Shown here: positions 46,708-64,000 of the stretch, one piece after another | Layout: each line of letters opens with the position of its first letter | How positions within the stretch are numbered: the first letter of the stretch is position 1 | From: Hemibagrus wyckioides | Taxonomy: Eukaryota > Chordata > Actinopteri > Siluriformes > Bagridae | NCBI RefSeq assembly: GCF_019097595.1 | Contig: NC_080717.1 | Coordinates: 26,974,376-27,038,375, forward strand | Direction: 5' to 3' | DNA length: 64,000 bases | Notes under the pieces: model-generated | The model's database searches: none | What the model was told of the DNA's origin: nothing | The model's input: the letters and a program-made list of their open reading frames with translations, nothing else | Translations under genes and position numbers: made by a program

Positions 46708-49153
46708 ACCGTGCTTGACCACGCTTGGCTCCACCAATGCCTCCTCTTTTGTGTTTGTTCAGGCCCAGGCTGCGGCACAGTGGCACTGTTTCAATCCTTG
46801 GCGACCGTGCAGAGCCCCGACTACCCGCTATTCTATGGCGACGACACCCATTGCCGCTGGGTAATCTACGTCCGCGAGGGTTATGTTGTCAAGGTATCAG
46901 GGCTTGAGGGTCATGGTCAGGGCGTGAGGCTGGCATGGTCAACTCGTCTCTGGGCATGAATGCATTCATTGGCTGTTTGAATATGCAGTGAGAGTGGAGA
47001 CCTCGCGATCAGTTTTCCAGGCCAGAGAGAATGCGATACTTGTTTCCATTAGAGTAGGGCTGAGGGATATACCTTTTTTTAGGGAGGCCAGTACTGATTT
47101 ACATATTGGTGTGCAGTTTTGAAAAGCGTTAAGTAATAAAACACTTAGGGTGGGGCGATGCTGTTATAAAGAAATTGTTAATCCCAGGGTGGCGTGATGC
47201 AGCCTGATGCAAAGCTGAGTTGTTGTTCATCCCAAAGTTCATTATTTTCCAATGACGGCTCATCCTGAAGTGTTTTGCTCCTCTTAAACCACAGCAATTT
47301 GATGACATTTATTAGCTTAAATTAAAAACTCAGACATTGTTGTGGAATATTGTGGAACATCCATCCACAGTGAACAAACGTCTATCCAAAATACGACATC
47401 TGAAAATCAACAACAAGAGAACAGACCTAGATAACAAAAATAACAAAAGGCAAAAGCAAGGTTTAGAACTCACTAGAAAGACTTTGCCCAGGGTTCGAAT
47501 ATGCTATATGGAGTGTTGAAACAGAAAGAAACAAAGAAGAGGTTAAAAAAATTCTGGTGAGGGCGCCCCCTGGCAGTCTGGAGGGGAAGAATCTGAGGCC
47601 AGATGTTAATGCAGCACTGCTAGCTTTAGCAAAATATGGTGCATTTTTAAAATGGTAGCCCCGCCCCTCGTCCAGTATGTAAGCAAAACTGTGAGCGTCG
47701 TTGTTGGAATTTTCACTGTGAAGACTTACTACTTACTACTTACAGCCTCCAGTGCTAACACTGGAGACTCCTTCCATACAGAAAACTTCACCATATCCAC
47801 ATTTACACATGCACTTAATGTACTGTCATTTTCTGACCATTTTTTATTTTATGATATAATATAAAAACTTCTCAGGAGCTCGTTCCTGCTACTGAATTAT
47901 AACCTCAGGATGTTTTTTTTTTTTTTTTAGCGCAGCTGAAAACGATCACAGTATTGTTCTTTAAAAGGTCATTACAGTCATTTGATCTGCATCTGTTCCT
48001 GCTCTATGGTTTCATCAATAATTCAGTGCTCTATTTACAGTGTAATTGGTGTAATGTATAATGTAATGTTGCACAACTAATAAACTTTAGCACAGTAGAT
48101 ATAATGTGTGATAATAGCAGTGCGAAGGAACTTTTTTCCCCCCTCTCTTTTACCTCAGCTTGACTTCACTGACTTTGTCTTGGAGGAGTCTGAAGGGTGT
48201 CAGTATGACTCTCTGTCTGTTTTCGGAGACTTTGAAGCCAGAGAACAAATTGGTAAGCTGACTAAAGCCACTCTTCCTGAAACGTGACACTCCACAGCGC
48301 CATGAAAAAGAGATCTATACGCTAAGGTTTAGGACACAGGCGAGATAATGATGCTAGCTAACGTTAGACATAGAAACAACTTTTTGATCTTGTTATCATA
48401 CACTAGCCAACACTAGTGCTATGGCTAAAGTAGTTCTCTCTTTTTGTGTGCATGTGTGTAAAAGTGGTTTTGTGTGGTCAGAGCATTCCTCCCGCGGTGC
48501 TGAGTTTTGGCAGGGTGATGGTTGTGCACTTCGTGACAGATAGCAGCGTGTCTGCCCGCGGCTTCAGTGCTAATCTCTCGGCCATCAGCAAAAAGGGTGA
48601 GTGTCAACTCCACAGATGCAAACATGCAGAGCTGGTGCTCATCTTACAGCCAACAACACAACTCTCACAACTCTCACACGAACCCAAACGTACGGCATGT
48701 GTGTATCGGTTTACAGCGGCAGGTTTGCAGAAGCTTCTAAAATCCTCCATGGTATTGATCAAAGACATGATTTTAACGAAGAAGATCAATCGGTCACGAC
48801 ATGGTAACGTATGCATGCGATGATGTGGGATATTTAATGTGATGCACTCTCCTGTAAAGTAATTTGAAGGAAAAGCTGACCACACCCATTTGATATACAT
48901 ACATACAGCTCACTTTCAATAAGTGTAAGTACGTTTATCCCTGAAATATTCGATCCTTGTCGTTATCTGCGTCTCGGATTAACATGATGACTGCTGTGAT
49001 GTCCTGAGACACATTTTTTTCAGACTACGCAAACTTAAAATGCAGTTTTGAGATTTTTGTCGTCTGTGTACTCCGTCCTAAACGCTCTTCATGTCTACAG
49101 ACCTTCAACACGGCGAGCATGAAGACCTGGATGATGAAGAAAACCCTGACTAA
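40054..49153 (+). CDS. ovch2: Ovochymase-2-like trypsin protease with two CUB domains
   Basis: Secreted serine endopeptidase of the ovochymase/oviductin group, linked in amphibians to egg-coat processing. Exons: 40054-40129, 40230-40327, 40433-40530, 41370-41546 (or 41560), 41753-41863, 41933-42084, 42768-42954, 43073-43175, 43249-43382, 44041-44181, 46763-46893, 48159-48252, 48465-48596, 49101-49153. Using 41560 gives 566 residues; human OVCH2 is about 564. A signal peptide covers about residues 1-21. Activation is at R43|IVGG. The triad is H84 (TAAHC), D136 (NYDIALL) and S245 (GDSGGP), with D239 in KDACQ predicting trypsin-like specificity. CUB1 covers about 310-425 and CUB2 about 432-548, with an acidic C-terminus. 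Two oddities: intron 2 has a GC donor, and the exon 4/5 junction has a phase problem. Symbol supported by synteny with cyb5r2. Confidence 0.9.
42149..42690. mobile_element. 542-bp element with ~80-bp inverted repeats
   Basis: Ends GTGGCAACTACCTGAGAAGG and its near-perfect inverse at 42671-42690. Pairing continues about 80 bp inward (CAGACATAGTTTCCAGGATC type). No coding frame and no clear target duplication. Lies in ovch2 intron 6. Confidence 0.8.
45134..46063 (-). mobile_element. Tc1-like element with intact TIRs (930 bp)
   Basis: TA on both sides, with matching inverted ends CACTATATTGCCAAAAGTAT and ATACTTTTGGCAATATAGTG. Well preserved, suggesting recent insertion. Lies in ovch2 intron 10, antisense to the gene. 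Carries one open transposase frame. Confidence 0.93.
45216..45929 (-). CDS. Internally deleted Tc1 transposase, open frame
   Basis: Frame of 237 residues beginning [17 protein letters not shown]; full-length Tc1 transposases are about 340. The N-terminal paired-like DNA-binding region is intact ([31 protein letters not shown]). After [12 protein letters not shown] the frame jumps to [20 protein letters not shown]. The segment holding the first two catalytic aspartates (WSDE and QDND regions) is therefore gone, while the [15 protein letters not shown] glutamate region remains. The deletion kept the frame and no stops occur. It cannot be a catalytic DDE enzyme; it could bind TIRs, which is inference. 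An upstream in-frame ATG at 46013 is less likely the start. Confidence 0.85.
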   Translation of the reverse strand: MGRSQELSEFQRGTVIGCHLCNKSSREISSLLNIPQSTVSCIIRTWKCLGTTATQPRSGRPHKLTERGQRMLRRIVRRGRQLSAESIATDLQTSCGLQISSRTVRRELHGMGFHGRAAASKPYITKCNAKRRMQWCKARRLWTLEQSDIKTWMTESGVDKLDWPAQSPDLNPIEHLWDELERRLRARPSRPTSVCDLTNALLEEWSKIPINTLLNLVDSLPRRVEAVIAAKGGPTSY

Positions 49154-49204
49154 GACCTCCTTCCTCTGTAGTTAGATATTACTGCTGTAATGTACATGTG
49201 ACGA

Positions 49205-49210
49205 AATAAA
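49205..49210 (+). terminator. ovch2: ovch2 polyadenylation signal AATAAA
   Basis: Canonical AATAAA 52 bp after the ovch2 stop codon, giving a very short 3' UTR. It is followed by a TTC-rich stretch that could act as a downstream element. Confidence 0.75.
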
Positions 49211-49589
49211 GTCTTCTTCTTCTTTTTCTTCTTCTTCTGTTAGACCGGTCTGAGAAGACTGATTATTTAGTGTCAGACAGAAATGTCTCAGGATCATGTG
49301 GAATGTCTCGTGGCCTTGCTGCTTCTGAGCTGGACGACTTTATTAAAAGTGCACAGACTCACAGTGTCTCTGAGTCACATCAGTTTCTCTGAACCTTTAA
49401 ACGAGTGTTAGAGGAGTTGCTGTGCAGTGCTGTGTCTCATACTGAGTGCTGAGAGCTTTCTGATGATCCAGACCGGAACACACACACACACACACATACA
49501 CACACACACACACACATACACACACACACACACACACAGTCCTTTCATCTTCGCACTCTACATCTGAACTCTCGGACATTTGGTTCCCC

Positions 49590-50202
49590 TGAAGGACACA
49601 GTGTCATACTTATCTCGCTCTCATTTCCTCTCTTTCATCCTCTTGCTTTCTTTCACTCTTCACTCCATCCTTCTCACTCACATGTTTTTCCACTTACATT
49701 CATCCTTTTTTCTTTCTCATTTCTCACGGTCTTTAATATCACACTTGATGTCGCACGCATTTGTCTCTATCACTCTCTTTTTCCTTGCACTCCATTTTAT
49801 TTATTCTTCTATTCTTTATTCTATATCTTTTTCCCTCTTCCTCATGCCTCTTTATGATATAATACTCTTTCTCTCATCCACACACAGTCTCTTTCTTGTT
49901 CTACTTCTTGTCTTCTTATCTCTTCTCTTCCATTCTTTTTACTTATACACTCTCTCTCTTCATTTTTTGTTCATTGCCTCACTCTCTCTTCCCCCTAGTC
50001 CCACTAGCATTTTCTTTTTTATTTATACTTCTCTTTTCCTCTTTCTCTCCCTCCATTTTTCCTCATACTCATAACTTCTCCCATCACACCCTTAACACCT
50101 CTCTCTCCTCCCCCTTCTCTTTCATCTTTCTTGTTCTTCCCTCACTTCCAGCCTACCTTTTGTTTTGCTTATCCTTTCTTATCCTTGCTTCTTCCCTCCC
50201 TG

Positions 50203-50238
<36 letters not shown>

Positions 50239-50240
50239 TA
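49590..50240. repeat. Pyrimidine-rich (CT) low-complexity tract
   Basis: About 650 bp dominated by TCTTTC, CTCTCT and TTCCTC runs, ending in a pure TC array near 50207-50234. No gene signal. Starts about 430 bp after ovch2. Confidence 0.75.
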
Positions 50241-50508
50241 ACTGTGTATCATGTCTTTATTTGTTATGATTTGCTTTGATGTACTTTGCCTCAGTTATTC
50301 TATAGTTGCAATTATGACACACCTTCAAGGTAAACCATCTTCTTCTCTCTCACACAACCATCATACCAAACCTGTTGATCTGCCTCCGGTCGGTCCAGAC
50401 ATCTTTCTGTTGGATATGTCAAAACGCCTGTTTACCCAACAGCCTCTGAGAGAACACTTAACAGCAGAGTATATTTAAGTTAAACACAGAAACCTGTTTG
50501 TGCGGTAC

Positions 50509-50539
<31 letters not shown>

Positions 50540-52459
50540 AATTTACCTCTTTTACATTTACAACATGACATACCTCTGTTAGCTGATTTATTTGAAACAC
50601 ACACTCAAAATATGAGCTTATAACTTACCAGAACCTCAACATACTGCATTTCGTTGCCTTGTACCAACGTGTAATGACAATAAAGTTAAATCTAATCTAA
50701 AAAACAACAACAACAACAACAACATACAAGAGCCTTACAAATAATAAATACACCTGTAGTGTGTCGTGTTAAGAAGGTTGGGAGCTACGTGGTGATGAAC
50801 AATCTGAGATTTATGGCATAAATACCGACACTCACATTTATAACCCACAAAAATCTAACACTCTGATGCAACATTATCCCACGGAGGGAAATTCAACAAA
50901 AAGTAGGAGATATGATTTCAGTGTTCCTCATACAACCTCTAGAAAATTCCTATCCACTTTCCTGGAAAGAAAGAAAGCAACCGACCATCTACAAGTGACC
51001 AATATTAATATACAAAACATATACAAAACCTTGGATTGTTCTTAGAAATGTTAGTATTTCCTGAAGCCTTACTCCTTATAAAGAGCCGGAGATGGAACAT
51101 GTCTCGGAAGATTCAGGGAATTCTCAAGGAAGGTTTACCAGCCACTTTAGCTATAATTTAGCTCTTTTTTATTTCTTCCGGAGGCCGGAGTTTGCTCCTG
51201 TTGTTGTTGTGTCCATGTTGATGATTAAATGTCTTTGTCATGTTCCACTCCACAGTGGTGGTTAATATGAAGCTCATATGAAAGTAGACACTCAGGACTT
51301 TCAGAAGGATTTCTGTTTCTATCTAGCCTACTAGAGGTTAATATATGTATAAAAAAGTTCCAAATAAACAAAACGGTTCATTTTTTCCCACACAAATGTT
51401 TGTATCTTCAAAGTAAATGTTGAAATCAAACCCATTTCTGCTCTCTGAGATGTTCTCCTAGTGCTTGTTCATCTAAAAAGCAGCTCAGATTTCATCTTCA
51501 ACCAGTAAAATTCTGTGTAAGGTTCTCCAACAGAGGGAAAAACACACGTCTAAAACACACTGAAAGCCGACAGACTCATTTTAGATCAGACTCACAGCCT
51601 GAACATCATTCATTTATTTATACTGCTTGGAAATGTCCCTTAAGTCCATTTCCATTCTGCCGTCTGAAAGGAGCGCTGGCGTAAAAAGGGTTAAATTCCT
51701 CAGTACAGATTGATTTCATGAACATTACTTAAATGTCTACAAGACATTTTTAGACTTTTTATTAGAACTTCCTATAGTTAAAATAACAGTATTAAACTCA
51801 TAGGGATTACTACAGGGTCTAACTATAGGGATTAAGTTGTAATGTTTTATTTATAATGCCATATACATCAGCGTGTTTGGAGTAATGTGAACAAGCAGAT
51901 GTTCAAAGCAGATAAGTTATACCTACCTTATTATTAAAACAGGTAGTAAAGTAAAGTTTCACTTTTATGCGTATTCTCAACGTAGCTTAATGCAAAGTAG
52001 TTTTATTAATACATTAATTTCACTATACACAAGTAGGCCTAATATTCATCACTCGTTAATGTAAATAATGACATTATTCTCAAAATATTACGAATTTAAT
52101 CCCGTATTGCTACGAATCTCGTGATTTTTACTTTAGTCTCATAGTGTTAACTTTATTCGCACAATTTTGTCACAATTTTATTTAGTTTGACTTTTTTTCT
52201 GGAATAACTACCAGTTCAATTTTGCATTATAATGACTTTAATCTCAAGATGTTTTCCATTTTAATTTTTATCTTTGCACAGGCATCTTTAAAGTTGAACA
52301 AAAACAGTCATGCGCAGATGGCAGGAAAACACCAGCGCAATGAAGTATTTACAAAACACATAAAAATACTTCACAGCTTTACACTCACACAGTCACGGGT
52401 AAATTTATACATATTCATTTAAAATGTAAATATTATTATATATGTATTAAAGTATATAT

Positions 52460-52460
<1 letters not shown>

Positions 52461-52542
<82 letters not shown>
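52461..52542. repeat. (GATA)n microsatellite
   Basis: About 20 perfect GATA units, 1.2 kb before the larger GATA/GACA array. Confidence 0.95.
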
Positions 52543-52543
<1 letters not shown>

Positions 52544-53702
52544 GAACTGTGTCTATTTCTTTCAGAATTTATTGTGGATGTTTTCTCACAATCACTATAT
52601 TACATGTGCAGTTAGCAAATTTATTGGACATTTTTTAATGTAACGTGATAAATTACAAGCGTATTTAACAATAGTATGAAGACTACACAGCAAACTTTGA
52701 GTGATTATACTGTATAATGTGCTCTGGCCAGAGTTGTACCATGTGCCACCTAGTGGAAATCCTGTGAAGTACAACACATGCATTTAAATACTAAAGCGCC
52801 GACTTGCAGAATCTCGCGGCACACTGCGGGCGGAATCGCGGCGTGTCGCGGAGAAAAGCGCGCATTTTTTTAATGCCACATCTGTATTTCATGTATTTCC
52901 TGTAGTTCCTGGACATTCCACCATGTTTAGAGGATTTATAGACTGACGTGTTGGTGAGGTTTGGACTAAACTTTAATTTCAAGTGGCCAGTAAAACAGGT
53001 CAATTACTACAATATAAGATAATAAATCTAATATTACTGTTCATAAAAAACGGTTTGTGACTTTCAGCGATAAAAAATGTTTTGAAGGCGACTGTTCTAG
53101 ATGCATAGTTATAATATTTATTTACTGCAGTGCATTGCATAAGTGTAATGGATATTCATCTCTATGCTTTGGGTCATGACTAAATAGAGAAAATATCTAA
53201 AATTCTTCATTTAAATTCTAATATCTAAAAAAAATTCTTTCATTAAATTTCCTGAATTCTGATTTCTAGGCTTCACAGCATTTCCCACTTTCTGTAGACA
53301 ACAGCTGTTGATTCGCTAGAGTGAGAATCTATGCACTTACACTGCCCCCTAGTGGTCATATTAATTATTCTTTCTGAGCATTATTATTATTATTATTTTT
53401 AATAGCTGCATGCTGTAATGGAATATTACTATGCAGTATGAATATATAATTTTTTTGCAGCCTGTACTACACAATCAAAAAAAAAAATCACTTCTGGATG
53501 ACCTTTAACTTTCGGTAATTAAAGACCAAAATGATGCGATAGAAAAAAGATGATAATCTGTCACTACTAGTTATAGAGGAATGATCTCGAAATCAAGCAA
53601 CAGGCCTAGATATTCTGAGAATGTTCTTTTTCAAAATGGCCGGAGATTCTCCAGGGATTTGAGCCGAGACGCTGCGTGTGACATCATCATGAGATGCATT
53701 CA

Positions 53703-53704
53703 GT

Positions 53705-53736
<32 letters not shown>

Positions 53737-53777
53737 TAGACAGACAGGTATATAGATAGACAGACAGACAGACAGAC

Positions 53778-53847
<70 letters not shown>

Positions 53848-53877
53848 GTATATAGATAGACAGACAGACAGACAGAC

Positions 53878-53947
<70 letters not shown>

Positions 53948-54009
53948 GTATATAGATAGACAGACAGATAGACAGACAGGTATATAGATAGATAGACAGA
54001 CAGACAAAC

Positions 54010-54060
<51 letters not shown>

Positions 54061-54101
54061 CAGACAGACACACAGACAGATGAACAGACAGACAGACAGA
54101 C

Positions 54102-54140
<39 letters not shown>

Positions 54141-54189
54141 CACACAGACCAATGAACAGACAGACAGATAGATAGACAGACAGACAGAC

Positions 54190-54264
<75 letters not shown>

Positions 54265-54313
54265 CACACAGACCAATGAACAGACAGACAGATAGATAGA
54301 CAGACAGACAGAC

Positions 54314-54360
<47 letters not shown>

Positions 54361-54409
54361 CACACAGACCAATGAACAGACAGACAGATAGATAGACAGA
54401 CAGACAGAC

Positions 54410-54472
<63 letters not shown>

Positions 54473-54517
54473 CACACAGACCAATGAACAGACAGACAGA
54501 TAGATAGACAGACAGAC

Positions 54518-54584
<67 letters not shown>

Positions 54585-54645
54585 CAGATAGATAGACACA
54601 CAGACCAATGAACAGACAGACAGATAGATAGACAGACAGACAGAC

Positions 54646-54733
<88 letters not shown>
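53703..54733. repeat. GATA/GACA (Bkm-like) composite microsatellite
   Basis: About 1 kb of alternating AGAT and AGAC runs. A higher-order motif containing CACACAGACCAATGAACAGA recurs five times, at roughly 100-125 bp spacing, between about 54140 and 54600. Intergenic between ovch2 and cyb5r2. Confidence 0.95.
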
Positions 54734-55343
54734 TAGGTCATTAGATATGTGTCTTCACTGGTAGGAGTTTAAAAGAAGAATATCCTGTGCTTGCAATTTT
54801 GCCTATTCAACTAGTTTTAGGCATAAACAAACAAACAAACAAACAAACAAACAAACAAACAAACAAACACAAAAAATCTTAAAATCAAGCATTTTGACAG
54901 AATAAAAAATAAAGCAAAATTGAAAATGATTAACAAGACCACAAAATTCACATAATAAAAACAAACAAACAAACAAACAAAAAAAAACAGACTAAAAAAC
55001 ACAGTAAGAAAATTTGTCTTTGTCTTTTTGGGAAACAAAAAAAAAAACATTTCTGCCAACTGAAGCTTTAAAAACAAACATAATGCTGGAACCTTTAACA
55101 GAGGGTTCCCAGAGGAAACTGCTCTAAATCTGTAGACAGGTTCATCTTAGTCTTCATTTTTTAATTATTTTTCTTTTCTCTGCTTTACCCCTGATTTATT
55201 TATGTGGAGACTGTACAATAAACTCCATGCATATGCTGTGGTGTATATAATCTATTTAAAGTCTCTATAATGGACTTCATTATTTATAAAGTGGACCTTT
55301 ATAAATAATATTTATATTATTTATAAAGGTCCATTTAAGTGGA

Positions 55344-55378
<35 letters not shown>

Positions 55379-56639
55379 CTTCCTCAGGTCTAATCCACAC
55401 AGCTGGGTCATGTCTCAGAAATCTGGTACCAGCTTTTCATGTTTAATTCAGTTTACCTTTTTCCAGACTTGCGTGATGTGATGTATTACACACAATCTTG
55501 CAGGTGGCACTGAGAGAAAGCAGACACGAGACTCCTCTTCAGCTCCTGGAACGAGTTTAATGATGAATTTTATGATTTAATATGACATGTATTCGATACA
55601 TGTTTAACTCTATTTCCATATTTTCTTCTCTGGTGTAGTGGGAAACGTTTCTCACAGCTCTATGGTCTGTAGTTCCATGAAGTCTTGTTACTTCCTGTGT
55701 GTGTTATTAAAGCTCTCCCAGGTTCTCCAGTTTCCTCCAATCTCCTAAAACATCTCAGTAAGTGGATTTAGTGGAGATGTAAATGAGTGTGTGAACGTCT
55801 GCAATATAGCGTCATCAGGCAGATGGTAACGTGGCATCAGATCCCACACCAGCAGGCTGAGGCTTCTTCTTGCAGGCCATCAGACCAATAACACCACCAC
55901 CAGCACAGCCCTCTCTATCTTTCCTGCACTGCACTTATCATCTCTCGCTCACATTTGCACTGGACTCTGACTGTCGGATAATCAGACTCTGATCTGTCCT
56001 TTGCACTGTGTGTGCAATTTTTCCCACTACAGCACCTTTGGAGATATTATATTTACAATGTTTAAAGTAAATCGCTATTTTTTTTTTAAATGGCTTTATC
56101 TGGAGTTAACAATTAATCCTGGCTATACATAATCTGACCTTTCTGACACTCCTAAACCCAGGCATATTTGCGTCATTAGCAACCATGACTGGATAAATAC
56201 AGCTTGTTTTGTGCTTTAACGTATTTCCCATTCACCATGACACACACTTCCGTGATGTCCAGTGTTTTGCCGTCTGACGGTACCGAGCCGTTTTTATTAA
56301 GTCCTACTTCGTCCTGGTTTTCTCGTAATACGAGGCACAGAGCCGTTGCTCAGTTTTTGATTGGGTGTCTGTTGCTAAGCAATTAGACGTACCATCTCAC
56401 ACTGTTTCACACTGTACACATTTAGCACCTCAACGTGGAGTTAAGCCTCGCTGATCCTGCTTCAGAGCCGAGTTTCATAACTCCTGGAGAAAAAGCTGTG
56501 TTTCATAACCTTGCTTCTAAATTAAAGAGCGTGAAATGTTCCCTTTACCCGGGGTTCAAAGCCATGTTTAGAATGACGATAACCCGGGTGTGAAAAGCCC
56601 TTTTGCGCACAAACTTGAAACTACTGATGCTGAATACTG

Positions 56640-56865
56640 AGTTCAAATCCCAGGTCCACCAAGCTGCCACTGCCGGGCCCTTGAGCAAGGTCCTTAACCC
56701 TTAATTACTCAGTTGTATTAAATGAGATAACGAGCTACTGTTGCTCAAATTGCTGAAGAAGTTAATGCTGGTTCTTATAGAAAGGTGTCAGAATACACAG
56801 TGCAGGACACAGTGCAACATAATGTTAGGCAGGTGGCCACAATGTTATGCCTGATCTGTGTATAA
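56640..56865 (+). mobile_element. SINE fragment joined to Tc1 fragment G
   Basis: 56640-56730 matches the middle of the same SINE (CCAGGTCCACCAAGCTGCC). 56731-56865 matches the Tc1 right end (CTGAAGAAGTTAATGCTGG through TTATGCCTGATC). This mirrors the nesting at 60.3 kb, but truncated. Confidence 0.7.
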
Positions 56866-57118
56866 ACGAATAATCCCTAATCATCAATCACGCATAAGAT
56901 CAACTAACATCAATCACGCATGCTGCATATTTAAACATTAAAAAGAAAATCATGGCTACTGTATTCCACACATTCCACAAAAAATGCAAAACCTACTTCC
57001 CTTAGGTCTATACACAAGCAGTGACCTTCCCTCACTGCCTTGTCTCTACAGAATGAGGCAGTGGGGTGATCCCACACCATTCCCATTCCCAGCTCGCTCA
57101 CTCAAATAATCAACCGCC

Positions 57119-57163
57119 ATTGGCCGAGGCATGAAAGCACCACGAGTGCTGTGCTGGGATTGG
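57119..57163. promoter_or_regulatory. cyb5r2: Paired inverted CCAAT boxes upstream of cyb5r2
   Basis: ATTGG occurs at 57119-57123 and 57159-57163, 40 bp apart, about 130-175 bp before the first cyb5r2 ATG. An AAAGGTCA nuclear-receptor-like half-site follows near 57224. No TATA box is seen. NF-Y-type promoter use is inference. Confidence 0.4.
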
Positions 57164-57294
57164 ACAGAGCACGTTGTCTCTGCCCATCTTACCTTTACTC
57201 TCCCTTTTCAAATAGCTTTAGTGCAAAGGTCAGAGTGGTGGTGAGGCATGAAGAAGAGCTAAATGCACACAGTGTAGAGATCAGACACGACAAC

Positions 57295-63248
<5,954 letters not shown>

Positions 63249-63355
63249 CACACACACTTACGTCATCAGATGCGTTTGTAAAATTCATTTTATTACACCA
63301 ATGAGGCCACCGTGTTGGATATAATATTCAAGAATGTCTGTATTGTACATACAAA

Positions 63356-63361
63356 AATAAA
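63356..63361 (+). terminator. cyb5r2: cyb5r2 polyadenylation signal AATAAA
   Basis: AATAAA 108 bp after the cyb5r2 stop codon, in a T/A-rich context. It is the first canonical signal downstream of the gene. Confidence 0.7.
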
Positions 63362-63929
63362 TACATGAATCAAATGGGGGCATTTCTGTGTTAATCTTAA
63401 CCTATATTAACTTTATATAACAACAACTCTGTCGATAGTGCAAACATATGTATATATTAATAAATTCCTTCTAATACATTATCATTTCTACAGTATATTA
63501 ATGACTAATTCAGAGGGAATAATACCCTATGTCTAAGTTTTAGTTATGAAGAATAAACATTTCACTGATATGGCAAACTGACATTTACAGAAGGAGTCTC
63601 CAGTTTCAGCACTTTGTAAAGTGAGAATTTTGAGGACTTTTAGTTTTTTTTTGTCTTGAGGAAACAGCTGTATACTTTTAGTTTAGCTATAATGCACGTG
63701 ATAACGTGAACTGTTCATAAATCTTTACCATTTTAATGAGTAATTGTTGGCAGCGATACAGTATATAAGTGGAATAAAAGGTATCCGGACCTGCTGGTGT
63801 AGGTAAATAATCCAGTTCTGGATGGCAATATTATTTTCCTTTAGCAGCATTCTCTGTACAGAATGGAGTATTTTATTAACATCATGTATATAAATATCCA
63901 TCTCTTTATGTTTTGTACCTCTTATTCTA

Positions 63930-64000
63930 CGCATGGTTGTGAGGAAGTCTATCCCAGGGGACTCAAGCAGAAAGCAGGGGATGTACTGGGGTCTCAATCC
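63930..64000 (-). mobile_element. SINE fragment at window edge
   Basis: GTCTATCCCAGGGGACTC matches the body of the SINE at 16.1 kb. It continues past the window end. Confidence 0.45.

Larger units (their letters stand above)
50560..57060. other. ovch2-cyb5r2 intergenic region
   Basis: Mostly unique AT-rich sequence with the GATA/GACA array, AAAC runs near 54826-54866, an AT run near 55350, a CG-rich patch (52797-52864) and SINE/Tc1 debris. I see no exon with paired splice sites and a conserved frame. Confidence 0.5.

Noticed and set aside
49580..50279. Frames of 164 and 127 codons rich in Ser, Leu and Phe
   Set aside because: Low-complexity CT tract; two overlapping frames with the same bias, no homology and no splice context.
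52797..52864. CG-rich patch as a possible promoter or exon
   Set aside because: Under 70 bp, no splice sites paired with an open frame, and the adjacent text resembles a dispersed repeat also near 38.0 kb.
53687..54608. Ser/Leu/Tyr-rich frames of about 300 codons
   Set aside because: Translation of GATA/GACA microsatellite in three frames; no gene signals.
63725..63997. 90-codon minus frame at the window end
   Set aside because: Its N-terminal part overlaps a SINE-like segment and no domain is recognisable.

Overview
The window is vertebrate nuclear DNA, most likely from a teleost fish and plausibly a catfish-like otophysan. It holds split genes with GT-AG introns, long microsatellites, several degraded Tc1/mariner families and tRNA-derived SINEs. 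The species is inferred only from repeat style and protein similarity recalled from memory. No prokaryotic, viral or CRISPR feature is present.

Three protein-coding genes can be reconstructed exon by exon with consistent splice phases. (1) far1, fatty acyl-CoA reductase 1, lies on the minus strand from a likely noncoding first exon near 36.08-36.26 kb to the stop codon at 6589. It has 11 coding exons plus an alternative copy of one exon, and a putative long 3' UTR down to about 3.65 kb. (2) ovch2, an ovochymase-2/oviductin-type secreted trypsin-like protease with two CUB domains, lies on the plus strand (40054-49153, 14 exons). (3) cyb5r2, an NADH-cytochrome b5 reductase, lies on the plus strand (57295-63248, 9 exons). 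far1 and ovch2 are divergent, with about 3.7 kb between them. ovch2 and cyb5r2 are tandem, and CYB5R2 and OVCH2 are also neighbours on human 11p15.4. The three genes share no pathway that I can see: one makes fatty alcohols for ether lipids, one is probably an egg or oviduct protease, and one transfers electrons to cytochrome b5.

Layout: 0-3.6 kb is intergenic, with a Tc1 end and a nearly full-length dead Tc1 inserted in another repeat. 3.65-36.3 kb is far1 with very large introns. One intron carries a GAT-rich minisatellite of about 5.9 kb, and a related array sits in a neighbouring intron. 36.3-40.05 kb is the divergent intergenic region with TCCA and TTCAT-type repeats. 40.05-49.2 kb is ovch2; its introns carry a TIR element with an intact but catalytically truncated transposase and a second element with long inverted repeats. 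49.2-57.3 kb is intergenic, with a pyrimidine-rich tract and a GATA/GACA (Bkm-like) array of about 1 kb. 57.3-63.4 kb is cyb5r2 with Tc1 and SINE insertions. The remainder is intergenic.

The best leads are the alternative far1 exon pair, the far1 intronic array and its placement beside two splice donors, an unexplained exon-like reading frame in far1 intron 1, a GC-AG intron and a phase conflict in ovch2, and the in-frame truncated transposase. I found no convincing novel multi-gene system.
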